Shown: piece by piece, positions 34,420-43,289 of the stretch | Position numbering within the stretch: the first letter of the stretch is position 1 | Layout of the letters: each line of letters begins with the position of its first letter | From: Paenibacillus sp. XY044 | GTDB taxonomy: Bacteria; Bacillota; Bacilli; Paenibacillales; Paenibacillaceae | NCBI RefSeq assembly: GCF_002257645.1 | Contig: NZ_NQMO01000004.1 | Span: 496,001-560,000, forward strand | Reading direction: 5' to 3' | Length of the DNA: 64,000 nucleotides | Position numbers and translations under genes: made by a program | The notes under the pieces: generated by a model | Told to the model about the DNA's origin: nothing | Database searches by the model: none | Seen by the model: the letters and a program-made list of their open reading frames with translations, nothing else

Positions 34420-35733
34420 ATGTTTAAGAAAAAGATCGCACTGCTTACGTTGTCCGCGGTAATGACGGGCATGCTGGCCGGATGCGGCGCAGCCGAGAAG
34501 GCGGCCGGCAGCGAGACAGCGGAGGCGGCAGCGGCCAAGCCGGATAAAAAAATCGTCATCAAGTACTGGTACGCCTTCGGCGACAAGATCGAGGAAGCCA
34601 AGCAGCATATGGTCAAAACGTTCAACGAGTCCCAGGACAAGATCGAAGTGGTTGCCGAGCATCAGGGGAATTACGATGACCTACATGCGAAAGTCCAGGC
34701 GGCTTTTGCGGCAGGGGACGCTCCTGCGGTTACGGATCTGGAAATTGCCTCTACGGGCGTGTTCGCCCATTCCGGCATGCTCGAAGACCTGACCTCATAC
34801 GCCGAGAAAGACAAGGACCAACTGAAGCTGGACGATTTTATCCCTGGACTGATGGGGAACGCCTATGTGGACGACAAGCTGTACGGGCTTCCTTTTATGC
34901 GCAGTACCCCGATTATGTACAAGAACGTGACGATGCTGAAAGATGCCGGGCTGGATCCATCCGGGCCCAAAACGTGGGATGAGTTTGAGCAGTACTCCAA
35001 AGTGCTCAAGGAGAAGGGTAAGCTCGGGATGACCGTTCCGGTCGATATTTGGTTTTATGAAGCGCTGGTGGCCCAAAGCGGCGGCACCATGCTGAGCGAG
35101 GACGGCAAAAAGGCAACCTTCAACGAGGCGGCCGGCGTGGCGCCGGTGGATTTCTGGAAGCGGCTCGTAAACGAAGGCCTGATCAAAATGCCGGTCGGTG
35201 ACGAAGCCGGGGATACGGCGGACAAGGATTGGGCGAACCAAAATTCCGCGTTTAAATTCGCCTCGACAGCAGGCGTGTCGCAAAGCTTGGAAATCGCCAA
35301 GGGCAACGGCTTTGAGCTTGAGACGGCCTTCATGCCGGCCAACAAGGATTACGGGGTGCCGACAGGCGGATGCCAGCTCGTCATGACGTCGAAGAGCAGT
35401 GCGGAGGAGAAGGCGGCGGCATGGGAATTCATGAAATGGATGACCTCCCAGGAAAACACGATCTACCAGCATAAGCATGTCGGATACCTGCCGACCCGCA
35501 CGTCCGCGGTGGAAAGCGATGAGCTCAAGGAGCATTTTACCCAGTATCCGCAGTATAAAGTCGCTGTCGACCAGCTGAAATACGCCAGACCGCGTCCGAT
35601 GGAGAATGCGTATCCGGAAGTCGCCAAGATCGTCCGTGATGCGATCCAGAAGGCGATTATCGATCCGAAGACGACGCCGCAGCAGGCGCTGGACGACGCC
35701 GCGGCCAAGTCGGATAAGCTGCTCGGCAAGTGA
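34420..35733 (+). CDS. ugpB: Glycerol-3-phosphate-type ABC binding lipoprotein (UgpB-like)
   Basis: This 437-residue protein has a lipoprotein signal ending MLAGCGAA (C21/22 region) and then IKYWYAFGDKIEEAKQHMV. Segments shared with UgpB as I recall it are EHQGNYDDLHAKVQAAF, RSTPIMYKNVTMLKDAGLDP, KTWDEFEQYS, GGCQLVM, HVGYLPTR and the C-terminal TTPQQALDDAAAKSDKLL. UgpB binds glycerol 3-phosphate or glycerophosphocholine outside the cell. GGAGG precedes ATG at 9 nt. It leads a four-gene operon with an ATPase and two permeases, behind glpP. A generic sugar-binding protein is the alternative. Confidence 0.85.
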   Translation: MFKKKIALLTLSAVMTGMLAGCGAAEKAAGSETAEAAAAKPDKKIVIKYWYAFGDKIEEAKQHMVKTFNESQDKIEVVAEHQGNYDDLHAKVQAAFAAGDAPAVTDLEIASTGVFAHSGMLEDLTSYAEKDKDQLKLDDFIPGLMGNAYVDDKLYGLPFMRSTPIMYKNVTMLKDAGLDPSGPKTWDEFEQYSKVLKEKGKLGMTVPVDIWFYEALVAQSGGTMLSEDGKKATFNEAAGVAPVDFWKRLVNEGLIKMPVGDEAGDTADKDWANQNSAFKFASTAGVSQSLEIAKGNGFELETAFMPANKDYGVPTGGCQLVMTSKSSAEEKAAAWEFMKWMTSQENTIYQHKHVGYLPTRTSAVESDELKEHFTQYPQYKVAVDQLKYARPRPMENAYPEVAKIVRDAIQKAIIDPKTTPQQALDDAAAKSDKLLGK

Positions 35734-35787
35734 GTTTAGCGCCTGTCAGGCAATGAAACAGACCAGCCAAACAAGGAGGCATTCGGC

Positions 35788-36867
35788 ATGGCCCAAATCG
35801 AGCTGATCGGCATTTGCAAGAAATACAAGGAAGAAACCGTGATTCAGGACCTCAACCTGACGATCCGGGACGGTTCGTTTACCGTCCTGGTCGGGCCGTC
35901 CGGCTGCGGCAAATCGACGACGCTGCGCATGGTGGCCGGGCTGGAGCGACAGTCCGCGGGAGATATATTGATCGACGGCAAGCGCGTGAACGACACGCCG
36001 CCCGGCCTGCGGGACGTGGCGATGGTGTTCCAGAACTACGCGCTGTACCCGACCATGACGGTCCGGGGCAACATCGAGTTCGGCCTCAAGAACCGCGGCG
36101 TTACCCGCAAAGAGCGGGAGCGCCTGGTCGCCGACATTTCGGAAATCGTCGGACTCGGGCCTTACCTCGACAAGAAGCCGCAGAACCTCTCCGGCGGCCA
36201 GCGCCAGCGCGTGGCGCTCGCCCGGGCGATGGTGAAGCAGCCGAAGGTGTTTATCCTTGACGAACCGCTGTCCAACTTGGACGCAAAGCTGCGGAACCAG
36301 ATGCGGACGGAGCTGATCCAGCTGCACGAACGCCTTGGCACGACCTTCGTCTACGTGACGCATGATCAGGTCGAGGCGATGTCCATGGGCGACGAAATCG
36401 TCGTCATGAATCAAGGGGCGATCCAGCAGGCGGACTCGCCGATGAAGCTGTATGAGCAGCCCGCCAACCTGTTCACCGCCCAGTTTATCGGCACACCGGC
36501 GATGAACATGATGAAGGTCGGCGACACCAAGGGGCTGCGCGTCAAGCCCGAGTCCGGAGCCTACCATGTAGGCTTCAGGCCCGAGCATGCGCAGATCAAT
36601 CCGGACAGCCCCGTGGAAGGTCTCGTGCTTGAAGGAGATATTCTGACGCGGGAAAGCCTGGGGGCGGAGCATATCTACCAGATCCGCTCCAAGGCGGGAC
36701 CGTTTTTTGTCAAAACGTTTCTTAAGCCGCTGGTGACGGCGGAACGCGTGCGCATCGCCGTACCGAATGGGCATCTCTATTATTTCAGCCTGAACGGCAG
36801 CCGGGTGCAGGCTGGCGCGGCGAACGAGGAGACCACCTCGCGGCAGCTGATTGCGGGAGGGGTGTAG
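35788..36867 (+). CDS. ugpC: ABC transporter ATPase (UgpC/MsmX family)
   Basis: This 359-residue ATPase has Walker A VGPSGCGKST, Q-loop VFQNYALYP, signature LSGGQRQRVALARAM, Walker B KVFILDEPLSNLDA and H-loop YVTHDQ. The C-terminal ~120 residues form an OB-fold regulatory domain with HVGFRPEHAQ. AAGGAGG precedes ATG. It energises the two permeases encoded downstream. Because it is the only sugar-type ATPase in the window, it might also serve the two ATPase-less systems at 5451-7337 and 51548-53346. Confidence 0.95.
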   Translation: MAQIELIGICKKYKEETVIQDLNLTIRDGSFTVLVGPSGCGKSTTLRMVAGLERQSAGDILIDGKRVNDTPPGLRDVAMVFQNYALYPTMTVRGNIEFGLKNRGVTRKERERLVADISEIVGLGPYLDKKPQNLSGGQRQRVALARAMVKQPKVFILDEPLSNLDAKLRNQMRTELIQLHERLGTTFVYVTHDQVEAMSMGDEIVVMNQGAIQQADSPMKLYEQPANLFTAQFIGTPAMNMMKVGDTKGLRVKPESGAYHVGFRPEHAQINPDSPVEGLVLEGDILTRESLGAEHIYQIRSKAGPFFVKTFLKPLVTAERVRIAVPNGHLYYFSLNGSRVQAGAANEETTSRQLIAGGV

Positions 36868-36868
36868 C

Positions 36869-37741
36869 ATGACCGTCTGGGAACGGCTGCGTCCGTACAG
36901 CATGGTCGCGCCGGCAATCATCGTCTTCGCCATGTTTTTCATCTACCCGATTTTTTACATGATGTACTTAAGCCTGTTCGACTGGAACTTCGTCAGCCCG
37001 ACAAAGACGTTCGTCGGCATCCAGAACTTCGTGGATCTGCTGTCGGAGCCGGATTTCCGCCAGGTGCTATCGAACACGACCCTTTATACGGTGCTGACGG
37101 TCACGCTGACGACCGGCCTTTCCCTGTTCATGGCGATCTGGCTGAACCGCAGCGGCTTCTTCTACGGCCTGGTACAGGGAGCAATATTCAGCCCGCATAT
37201 CATCTCGCTCGTATCGATTTCGCTCCTGTGGAGCTGGCTGATGGATCCCGAATACGGCCTCTTGAACTGGGTGATCGGCCTGTTCGGCTTCGGCAAGCTG
37301 GAATGGCTGTCCCATCCGAGCACCTCGCTGATCTCCCTGGTGATCGTGGCGGTGTGGAAAGGGCTCGGCTATAACACGCTTGTGTTTATCGCGGGGCTGC
37401 AGAGCATCCCGCAGGATATATACGAGGCGGCTTCCCTGGACCGCTCCAGGCCGTGGACGACGTTCACCCGGCTAATTCTGCCGATGCTGTCGCCAACGAT
37501 TTTTTTCCTCGTCATCATCAATTTGATCGGATCATTCCAGGTGTTCGAAACGATCGCGATCATGACGCAGGGCGGCCCGGTCAATTCGACAAATACGCTG
37601 GTGTATTACATCTACGAGGCCGGCTTCCGCTTCTTCAAAATCGGGTATGCCTCGGCGGCCGGCGTGATCCTGCTGTTCATCGTCGGCATCCTGACCATCG
37701 TCTATTTCCGGCTGCTGTCCAGCCGCGTTCATTATCGTTAA
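36869..37741 (+). CDS. ugpA: ABC transporter permease (UgpA-like)
   Basis: This 290-residue permease has about six membrane segments (AIIVFAMFFIYPIFYMMYL first) and the EAA loop DIYEAASLDRSRPWTTFTRL. The ATG at 36869 lies 1 nt after the ATPase stop codon, with GGGAGGGG just before, indicating coupled translation. The EAA loop reads A-S-L-D-R-S where most relatives have A-x-x-D-G-A, so the usual Gly is Arg. The second permease follows. Confidence 0.9.
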   Translation: MTVWERLRPYSMVAPAIIVFAMFFIYPIFYMMYLSLFDWNFVSPTKTFVGIQNFVDLLSEPDFRQVLSNTTLYTVLTVTLTTGLSLFMAIWLNRSGFFYGLVQGAIFSPHIISLVSISLLWSWLMDPEYGLLNWVIGLFGFGKLEWLSHPSTSLISLVIVAVWKGLGYNTLVFIAGLQSIPQDIYEAASLDRSRPWTTFTRLILPMLSPTIFFLVIINLIGSFQVFETIAIMTQGGPVNSTNTLVYYIYEAGFRFFKIGYASAAGVILLFIVGILTIVYFRLLSSRVHYR

Positions 37742-37780
37742 ACTTCTAACTTCGACGAACCAAGAAAAGGGGGAAACCGC

Positions 37781-38698
37781 TTGGAACCCGCAAACCGTGC
37801 CTTTGACGGGCATACCGTCGCCGTTCCCGGCGGACGAATGCTGGAAGCGCCGGGCAGACCTGCCCTTGCGCGCTCCGCGGCCGTCCTGCTGCTGAAGGCG
37901 CTGAATGTGGCGGCGCTGCTGCTGCTGGTCCTCATCTTTGCCATGCCGTTTGTCTGGATGCTCTCGACATCCCTCAAAACGCTGCCGGAGACGATGATCT
38001 TCCCGCCGGAGTGGATTCCCCGGAGTCCGGTATGGAGCAATTACGCCTCCGCGTGGCAAACCGGGCCGTTCCTGCATTACATTACGAACAGCGCGATCAT
38101 TTCGGTCAGCATTTTGCTGCTGCAGATGCTGACGATCATTCCGGCTGCGTATGCGTTTGCCAGATACCGGTTTATCGGCTCCGGCTTTCTGTTCAGCCTG
38201 GTCATGGTAACGCTGATGATCCCGACCCAGCTCATCTTTCTGCCGGTATATCTGGAGCTGAGCGCCTTCAAGCTGCTGAACACCCATCTCGGGCTGATTC
38301 TGCCATTCGCCTCCAGCGCCTTCGGCATCTTCCTTCTCCGGCAGGGGTTCCGGCAGATCCCCGAGGAGCTGGTGGAGGCTTCCCGCCTGGATCAGGCCAA
38401 GGAATGGAAAATCATCGTCCGCATCATGGTGCCCATGGTGAAGCCGGTGCTCGTGACGTTTGCCCTGTTCAGCTTCATCGCGCACTGGAACGATTATTTC
38501 TGGCCGCTCGTCATGACGACGAACGAAACGGCGCGTACGCTGCCGATCGGCATCGCCAAAATCCGCGAGGTCGAGGGCGGCGGCACCTGGAACATTCTGA
38601 TGGCCGGCAATATCATTTTGGTCGCACCGATTCTGGCCGCCTTTTTCCTGGCGCAAAAGCATATTATCAAAGCGTTTGTGTACAACGGCGTCAAGTAA
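37781..38698 (+). CDS. ugpE: ABC transporter permease (UgpE-like)
   Basis: This 305-residue permease starts with TTG, which has AAGGGGG 8 nt upstream. It has a ~40-residue cytoplasmic N-terminus, then six hydrophobic segments beginning LLLLVLIFAMPFVWMLSTS. The EAA loop is ELVEASRLDQAKEWKIIVRI, again without the usual Gly after Asp. It is the last gene of the ugp-like operon and a strong terminator follows. Confidence 0.9.
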   Translation: MEPANRAFDGHTVAVPGGRMLEAPGRPALARSAAVLLLKALNVAALLLLVLIFAMPFVWMLSTSLKTLPETMIFPPEWIPRSPVWSNYASAWQTGPFLHYITNSAIISVSILLLQMLTIIPAAYAFARYRFIGSGFLFSLVMVTLMIPTQLIFLPVYLELSAFKLLNTHLGLILPFASSAFGIFLLRQGFRQIPEELVEASRLDQAKEWKIIVRIMVPMVKPVLVTFALFSFIAHWNDYFWPLVMTTNETARTLPIGIAKIREVEGGGTWNILMAGNIILVAPILAAFFLAQKHIIKAFVYNGVK

Positions 38699-38742
38699 GC
38701 GGGATGCTGTGTGCAATGATCCTCATGAACGCAGACATACGT

Positions 38743-38799
38743 GCAAAAGAGCTGCTCCTTCGTCTCTCGGACGATATGGAAGCGGCTCTTTGCTTTTTT
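38743..38799 (+). terminator. Intrinsic terminator of the ugp-like operon
   Basis: GCAAAAGAGCTGCTCC pairs with GGAAGCGGCTCTTTGC with two single-base bulges and one G-T pair, followed by six T. Confidence 0.85.
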
Positions 38800-38904
38800 G
38801 GTATATCCAATGAATATTGGGCGCGGGTGCCCTCAAGCAAATGCTGCATAAATGCATCTAATCTCTGGATGGGCTGCTCACCTCCCGTCACCTGAGGCGT
38901 TGCT

Positions 38905-39531
38905 TCACACGACTTCTGCGGCAAGTATCGTAAGCGGGCCGTCTTCGGCCGCGATGTCCTGCAGGTCGTAGACCGAAATTGGGAACATCGGAATGCCGAC
39001 ATAATAGGGCGTGATGGCGTACAATGGGTAAAAGAGTACCAGCGCCTTATCGGCGAGATAGAAATCCTGGTTCGGCGCGACCGTGATGCTGCCTGCATCC
39101 AGAACGGGAAGTCTCCGCTCCTGCACCTGCTTCTTGACGGCAGCGGTCAGCACCGCCTGGTAAGGGGAGCCTGGTTTAAACAGGCTGGATAAGGTATAGG
39201 TGTCCCCCGTTTGCACGGAAAAGGTCAATCCCTTGGCGATCGTGTATCCATGCGCCATCGGTGTGGAATAGGTGTAGTTGCTCAGCACTAGGCTGAGAAT
39301 GCCGCGCTCGTTCGTTTTCATCTCGAAATTGCTGGTCGTTTCCGGCTGGCTTCCCGTCTGAACCGCCTGCTGGGCGCGCTGCATTTCCTGGATTGTACGG
39401 ATGATCGTTTGGTTGATTTTGTTCTCTACCGTTTTGTCGGCGAGCCCGGTTACCTGCGGATAGTGGATCACCGTGCCGGGAGCCGTAAAGGTGACGGTCC
39501 GGATGGCAACCGGCGGTACGTATTGAGCCAT
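38905..39531 (-). CDS. DUF3298/DUF4163 domain protein (RsiV C-terminal-like)
   Basis: This 208-residue protein has no visible membrane segment or signal peptide. The N-terminal part (about 10-100) with VTFTAPGTVIHYPQVTGL and NERGILSLVLSNYTYSTPMAHG matches DUF4163, and the C-terminal part with GDTYTLSSLFKPGSPYQAVL and NQDFYLADKALVLFYPLYAIT matches DUF3298. In RsiV the same pair binds lysozyme outside the cell. Here the anchor is missing, so the role is unknown. GGAG precedes ATG at 8 nt. It is divergent from the ECF sigma fusion gene. Confidence 0.85.
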   Translation of the reverse strand: MAQYVPPVAIRTVTFTAPGTVIHYPQVTGLADKTVENKINQTIIRTIQEMQRAQQAVQTGSQPETTSNFEMKTNERGILSLVLSNYTYSTPMAHGYTIAKGLTFSVQTGDTYTLSSLFKPGSPYQAVLTAAVKKQVQERRLPVLDAGSITVAPNQDFYLADKALVLFYPLYAITPYYVGIPMFPISVYDLQDIAAEDGPLTILAAEVV

Positions 39532-39878
39532 GCGGTTCGCTCCAATCGTTGAATGGTATACACCAGCCTATTCCGGGCCTGGGTGTTCGGTGACGGGAGC
39601 GGAGCGCCACCGAGCTTTGGAGCATCGATGGTTAGGCCGATGATTTCGTTTCACTTGAACTGCTCCCGGAAATGCGTCAAGCACGATCAGTATAATCGCC
39701 AAGGCGGTCGTCCGAACGAATACAAAATATATGTTTATGAGAACAGCGGTTACGCCGCTTTAAAGCATTTTTTCTGAATAGGTTCATCATTTTTCAAAAT
39801 ATTCCGGAGCCCTGGTAACCTTTCGGGCCCGATACCGCACTATAGGGTTGAACATGAAATCTAAGGGAGGAAAGAGGG
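39532..39878. other. Divergent intergenic region
   Basis: About 350 bp between the DUF3298 gene and the sigma-factor gene. No gene is supported. The only item noted is a possible ECF-type promoter, GGTAACC at 39814-39820 with CGCACTATA about 15 nt downstream, oriented towards the sigma gene. Confidence 0.5.
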
Positions 39879-41441
39879 TTGCGGCAGCTCATTGAACAAG
39901 CCCGGCAGGGAGACAGGGACGCGTTGAACCGCCTCTTCCGCCAGTATTATGCGATGGCGCACACGGCCGCATACGGGAAGCTGCAGGATCACGAATTGGC
40001 GGAAGAAGCGGTGCAAGAGGCGTTTGTGGAAGCGTTCGTCCATCTGGGCAAGCTGCAGCATCCGGATGCTTTTCCGGGCTGGCTGCGGACGATTGTGCAC
40101 CGCCAGTGCTACCGATTGATTCGCAGAAAGCCGCAGGCTTCCTTGCTGGAGGAGGGGGAACTGACCGCGCCCGACCAGCCGGATATCGGAGAGGTCGTGG
40201 CGCGGCAGGAGCTGTACCGGATGCTTCACGACTCGGTCAAGGCCTTATCGCCCGGCATGAGAGAGGCGGTTCAGCTGTTTTATTTTCACGGCTATAGTCT
40301 GCAGGAAATTTCGGAGTATGCGGGGACGCCGGTGACGACGCTGAAAAAGCGGCTGTTCGACGCACGCCGCAAGCTGAGGGGCACTCTGCCGGTCGCCGAT
40401 TTCGCGCACGTATTCCAGCATTTACACGAAGGAGGAAAACGCATGCTGCATATTGTAAACGGCGATACGGTCGCCGAGACGCTCAAGCAGGGAGTCGTTC
40501 AGGGGGATATCCTCGTTTGGCGCGAGGTATATCCGGAAGGCCCGGTGTTTCTGGAGCCGGCGGAGCCGGTGAGCCGCGTGGTCCGCGCTAGATACCTCGA
40601 AAAAGACATGGGCATTCCGGCTGAGGAGTTTATCCGGAACTGCGAGGATCAAGAGCAAAAGCTGGCCGGATTCCGGCAGTATGACGAAATCGTGCTGTGG
40701 TTTGAGCATGACCTGTTCGACCAGACGATGCTGTCTTATTTGCTGCACTGGTTTGGACAGCAGTCCCTCGGCGGGACGAAACTGAATCTGCTCTGTATCG
40801 GGGATTACCCGGGAGTCGGCCTGTTCCGAGGACTTGGCCAGCTATCGGCCAGTCAGCTGAAGACGTTATCCGGAACCTGGCACCATGTCGGAGAGGATGA
40901 GCTGAAGCTCGGGAGCAGGGTTTGGGAGGCGTACACCTCGCCTGATCCGATGAAGCTCCGGCAGCTTCTGGAGGGGGACACCTCGGCGCTCCCGTTCGTG
41001 CGGGAGGCATTTGAGCTGCATCTGTCCCGTTTTCCTTCCGTATATAACGGACTGGGGATCGTGGAGCAGATGACTTTGGAAAAGGTAAGCGAAGGGATTC
41101 ACTCGCCGCTGGAACTGTTCAGGCAAATCGGCGACCGGCTGCACGGATTGGGCATGGGCGACCTGCAGTACTGGGATATTCTGCGCAGCCTGTGTCAGGG
41201 CCCAAGTCCGCTGCTGACGCTGGAGGGGGCGGAATCCTTTCCCAGCTATGCGGGATCTTCTCCGGCTTTTAGGGACAGCAAGGTCAAGATCACGGAATGG
41301 GGGACCCGGGTTTTACACGGTGAGGATTACCTGGAACGGTGCGGCATCGACGTGTGGTACGGAGGCGTTCATTTGAGCGGTGACAATCCTGCGTGGCGTT
41401 GGGATCAGGATCGGAGAAGGCTGGTGAAATGCGGAGAATAG
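39879..41441 (+). CDS. ECF sigma factor fused to DUF1835-type domain
   Basis: This is a 520-residue fusion. Residues 1-175 are an ECF sigma-70 factor: region 2 with AVQEAFVEAFVHLGKLQHP and FPGWLRTIVHRQCYRLIRRK, region 4 with SPGMREAVQLFYFHGYSLQEI and TPVTTLKKRLFDARRKL. From about 189 a DUF1835-like domain starts, MLHIVNGDTVAETLKQGVV, with EIVLWFEHDLFDQTMLSYLL, and a DUF3658-like C-terminus. TTG start after AAGGGAGGAAAGA. M189 (base 40443) has a perfect AAGGAGG 7 nt upstream (40429-40435), so the second half might also be made alone. No anti-sigma gene with a membrane segment adjoins. Confidence 0.9.
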   Translation: MRQLIEQARQGDRDALNRLFRQYYAMAHTAAYGKLQDHELAEEAVQEAFVEAFVHLGKLQHPDAFPGWLRTIVHRQCYRLIRRKPQASLLEEGELTAPDQPDIGEVVARQELYRMLHDSVKALSPGMREAVQLFYFHGYSLQEISEYAGTPVTTLKKRLFDARRKLRGTLPVADFAHVFQHLHEGGKRMLHIVNGDTVAETLKQGVVQGDILVWREVYPEGPVFLEPAEPVSRVVRARYLEKDMGIPAEEFIRNCEDQEQKLAGFRQYDEIVLWFEHDLFDQTMLSYLLHWFGQQSLGGTKLNLLCIGDYPGVGLFRGLGQLSASQLKTLSGTWHHVGEDELKLGSRVWEAYTSPDPMKLRQLLEGDTSALPFVREAFELHLSRFPSVYNGLGIVEQMTLEKVSEGIHSPLELFRQIGDRLHGLGMGDLQYWDILRSLCQGPSPLLTLEGAESFPSYAGSSPAFRDSKVKITEWGTRVLHGEDYLERCGIDVWYGGVHLSGDNPAWRWDQDRRRLVKCGE

Positions 41442-41524
41442 GAACGGCTATCGGAGGCGAAATTCGGTCAAAATCATCGCTGCCATACAGTAAGATAGAA
41501 GGGTGAAGGGAGGTGAGAGAGGCC

Positions 41525-42331
41525 ATGCTCTTGTCTAGGAGAATTCTGGATTCATTCGGGCTTCAAGGGGAGGCGGTTCCTCTCGAAGGCGGGCAAAATA
41601 CATCGGTGAAGGTACAGGACGCGGTTCTCAAACCGTCGGAAAATGTACGGCATGACGAGTGGGTGCTTGGCATCATGCACGAGCTTCAGCCGCACGGATA
41701 CCGGATATCCAGGCCGATTCCTGGACGAAACGGGTCTTTTGTCAGCGATGGATGGACGTGCAGCCGGTTCGAGCCGGGCAGGGAAGTTCAGGGTGACTTG
41801 GAACAAAAGCTAAGGGTGGCCCGGTTGTTCCACCGGGATTTGGCCGGCATTCCATATGACGGGTTTTCGGAGCCGGACCATCCTTGGTCCAGGGGCCACC
41901 GGATCGCATGGCAGACCAAAGCACTTCCGTCGGGGTTCCCTGTCCCCGTGAGGGATTTCCTGGCTGGCCTGCTCGGAAAGGCCAAGAGAAGCGGGGAATA
42001 TACCGTTCAGCTGATCCACGGCGATCTGGCCGGGAACATCCTGTTCGATGAGGAGCTCGGCCCACTGATCATCGATTTTTCCCCGACGGTTGCCCCTGAG
42101 TCGTATGCTGAAGCGATTCTCGTGTGCGACGGCATTGCCTGGCAGGGGTGTCCGCTCTCAGGTCTAGGCCTGCTGCCGGATGACGACCACTACCGGGAAA
42201 TGCTGTTGAGGGCGGTCATCTTCCGCCTGTCGGTATCCGCGATGTTTTGCGGGGATGACACGGAGCGCTTTTTCGCCGAAGCGGAGGCGTTCGGGCCCAT
42301 CATTGAGCACCTTGCATCATTCTCTTGCTGA
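41525..42331 (+). CDS. Aminoglycoside phosphotransferase (APH)-fold protein
   Basis: This 268-residue kinase-fold protein has the Brenner motif VQLIHGDLAGNILFDEELG (catalytic Asp) and LIIDFSPTVAPESYA, where the metal-binding DF replaces the more usual DxD. The N-terminal half has VPLEGGQNTSVKV as the nucleotide loop. The family includes antibiotic and small-molecule kinases. Substrate unknown. The ATG at 41525 is in frame 12 bp after a GTG at 41513. GGAGG serves either. It is 83 bp after the sigma fusion. Confidence 0.82.
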   Translation: MLLSRRILDSFGLQGEAVPLEGGQNTSVKVQDAVLKPSENVRHDEWVLGIMHELQPHGYRISRPIPGRNGSFVSDGWTCSRFEPGREVQGDLEQKLRVARLFHRDLAGIPYDGFSEPDHPWSRGHRIAWQTKALPSGFPVPVRDFLAGLLGKAKRSGEYTVQLIHGDLAGNILFDEELGPLIIDFSPTVAPESYAEAILVCDGIAWQGCPLSGLGLLPDDDHYREMLLRAVIFRLSVSAMFCGDDTERFFAEAEAFGPIIEHLASFSC

Positions 42332-42394
42332 TGTGGAATCTTCTGCAGGATGAGCAGACGCCGTACAACCAGCCCATAGATTTAGTTTCATGAC

Positions 42395-42425
42395 AAAGAA
42401 GCAGGCAAGGTGCCTGCTTCTTTGC
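42395..42425. terminator. Bidirectional terminator
   Basis: AAAGAAGCAGGC (42395-42406) and GCCTGCTTCTTT (42412-42423) form a perfect 12-bp stem around AAGGT between two convergent genes. Confidence 0.88.
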
Positions 42426-42469
42426 TTGGATACATCCCAAAATCCGACTGTTCACTTTTTTGCGGGAAC

Positions 42470-43081
42470 TTACTCGAAATGAACCTCCTGATCCAGAAAT
42501 ATCTCCCTACGCCTGAATTCCATAGGCTCCTCAAACGGGATCAGCGCAAAATGAACGGTGTCCAGCTGCTCCGGTAGGGGCGGTTCGACGAGGAAGGACA
42601 TGGAGCTGGCTCCTCCACCTCCTCGGGAGCCGTTGCGATGTACGCTGTATTCTACATCAGGACACGTGACTTCGAGCTGTAGGCGGGGGTGGAAATCTGG
42701 CGAGTCGTTATCGATCTTCTGCGGCCTAATCTCGATATGTACGATACTGCCGTGCTCATGCTGCATCGCATGGGTAATCATGTATTGGTACCCTTCCTGC
42801 ACGGTTGTTTTCATAATCTGCAGGATGCCCTGCAGCTCACCGGGACCGTCGGTGCGTGTACGATGAAACCCTCCGTTAATCGAATGGAACAGCCAATTCA
42901 AATAGGGCGGCTTCAAGCCGGATTTTTCCTCGAATTCCTTCAGCACTACCATAGGCGGAAAACATCGTCGCCCTTTCGCCAGGGCCTTCCGGTGATTGAG
43001 CAGCTCAATCAGCTGCGTATCGACCGCACGGATTTCCTCATCGTAATCATTGGGCACCGCCCGCAGTTCCGACCATCCCAT
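42470..43081 (-). CDS. Conserved hypothetical with chorismate-mutase-like N-terminal helix
   Basis: This 203-residue cytoplasmic protein begins with YDEEIRAVDTQLIELLNHRKALAKG, which looks like the first helix of AroQ chorismate mutases, but the remainder is not of that fold. It has YLNWLFHSINGGFHRTR, QEGYQYMITHAMQHEHGSIVHIEI and a run of Gly (RGGGGASS). The catalytic set of a mutase is not visible. GGAGG precedes ATG at 9 nt. It is divergent from the AraC gene at 43290. Function unknown. Confidence 0.75.
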   Translation of the reverse strand: MGWSELRAVPNDYDEEIRAVDTQLIELLNHRKALAKGRRCFPPMVVLKEFEEKSGLKPPYLNWLFHSINGGFHRTRTDGPGELQGILQIMKTTVQEGYQYMITHAMQHEHGSIVHIEIRPQKIDNDSPDFHPRLQLEVTCPDVEYSVHRNGSRGGGGASSMSFLVEPPLPEQLDTVHFALIPFEEPMEFRRREIFLDQEVHFE

Positions 43082-43289
43082 GTTCCAGTTCCTCCTTTAT
43101 CGTCATCGTCAATATACCATTAAAACATAGGTTTTCCTGATTATACCATGTCCTGCATCTAAGTTACGTAAAAAGAATGGACAAGCAATAAGGCTTGGGA
43201 CTGTAGCTCCTCTCCGCGATTGATGTATAGTGGACATATCATGATCAAGCGATTGGTTTGATCCGAAGCTGACGGACAAGGAGGATGGA

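Noticed and set aside
35746..38716. Antisense frames of ~400 codons over the Ugp genes
   Set aside because: Opposite genes with complete ABC motifs; composition rich in Arg/His/Gln as in shadow frames.
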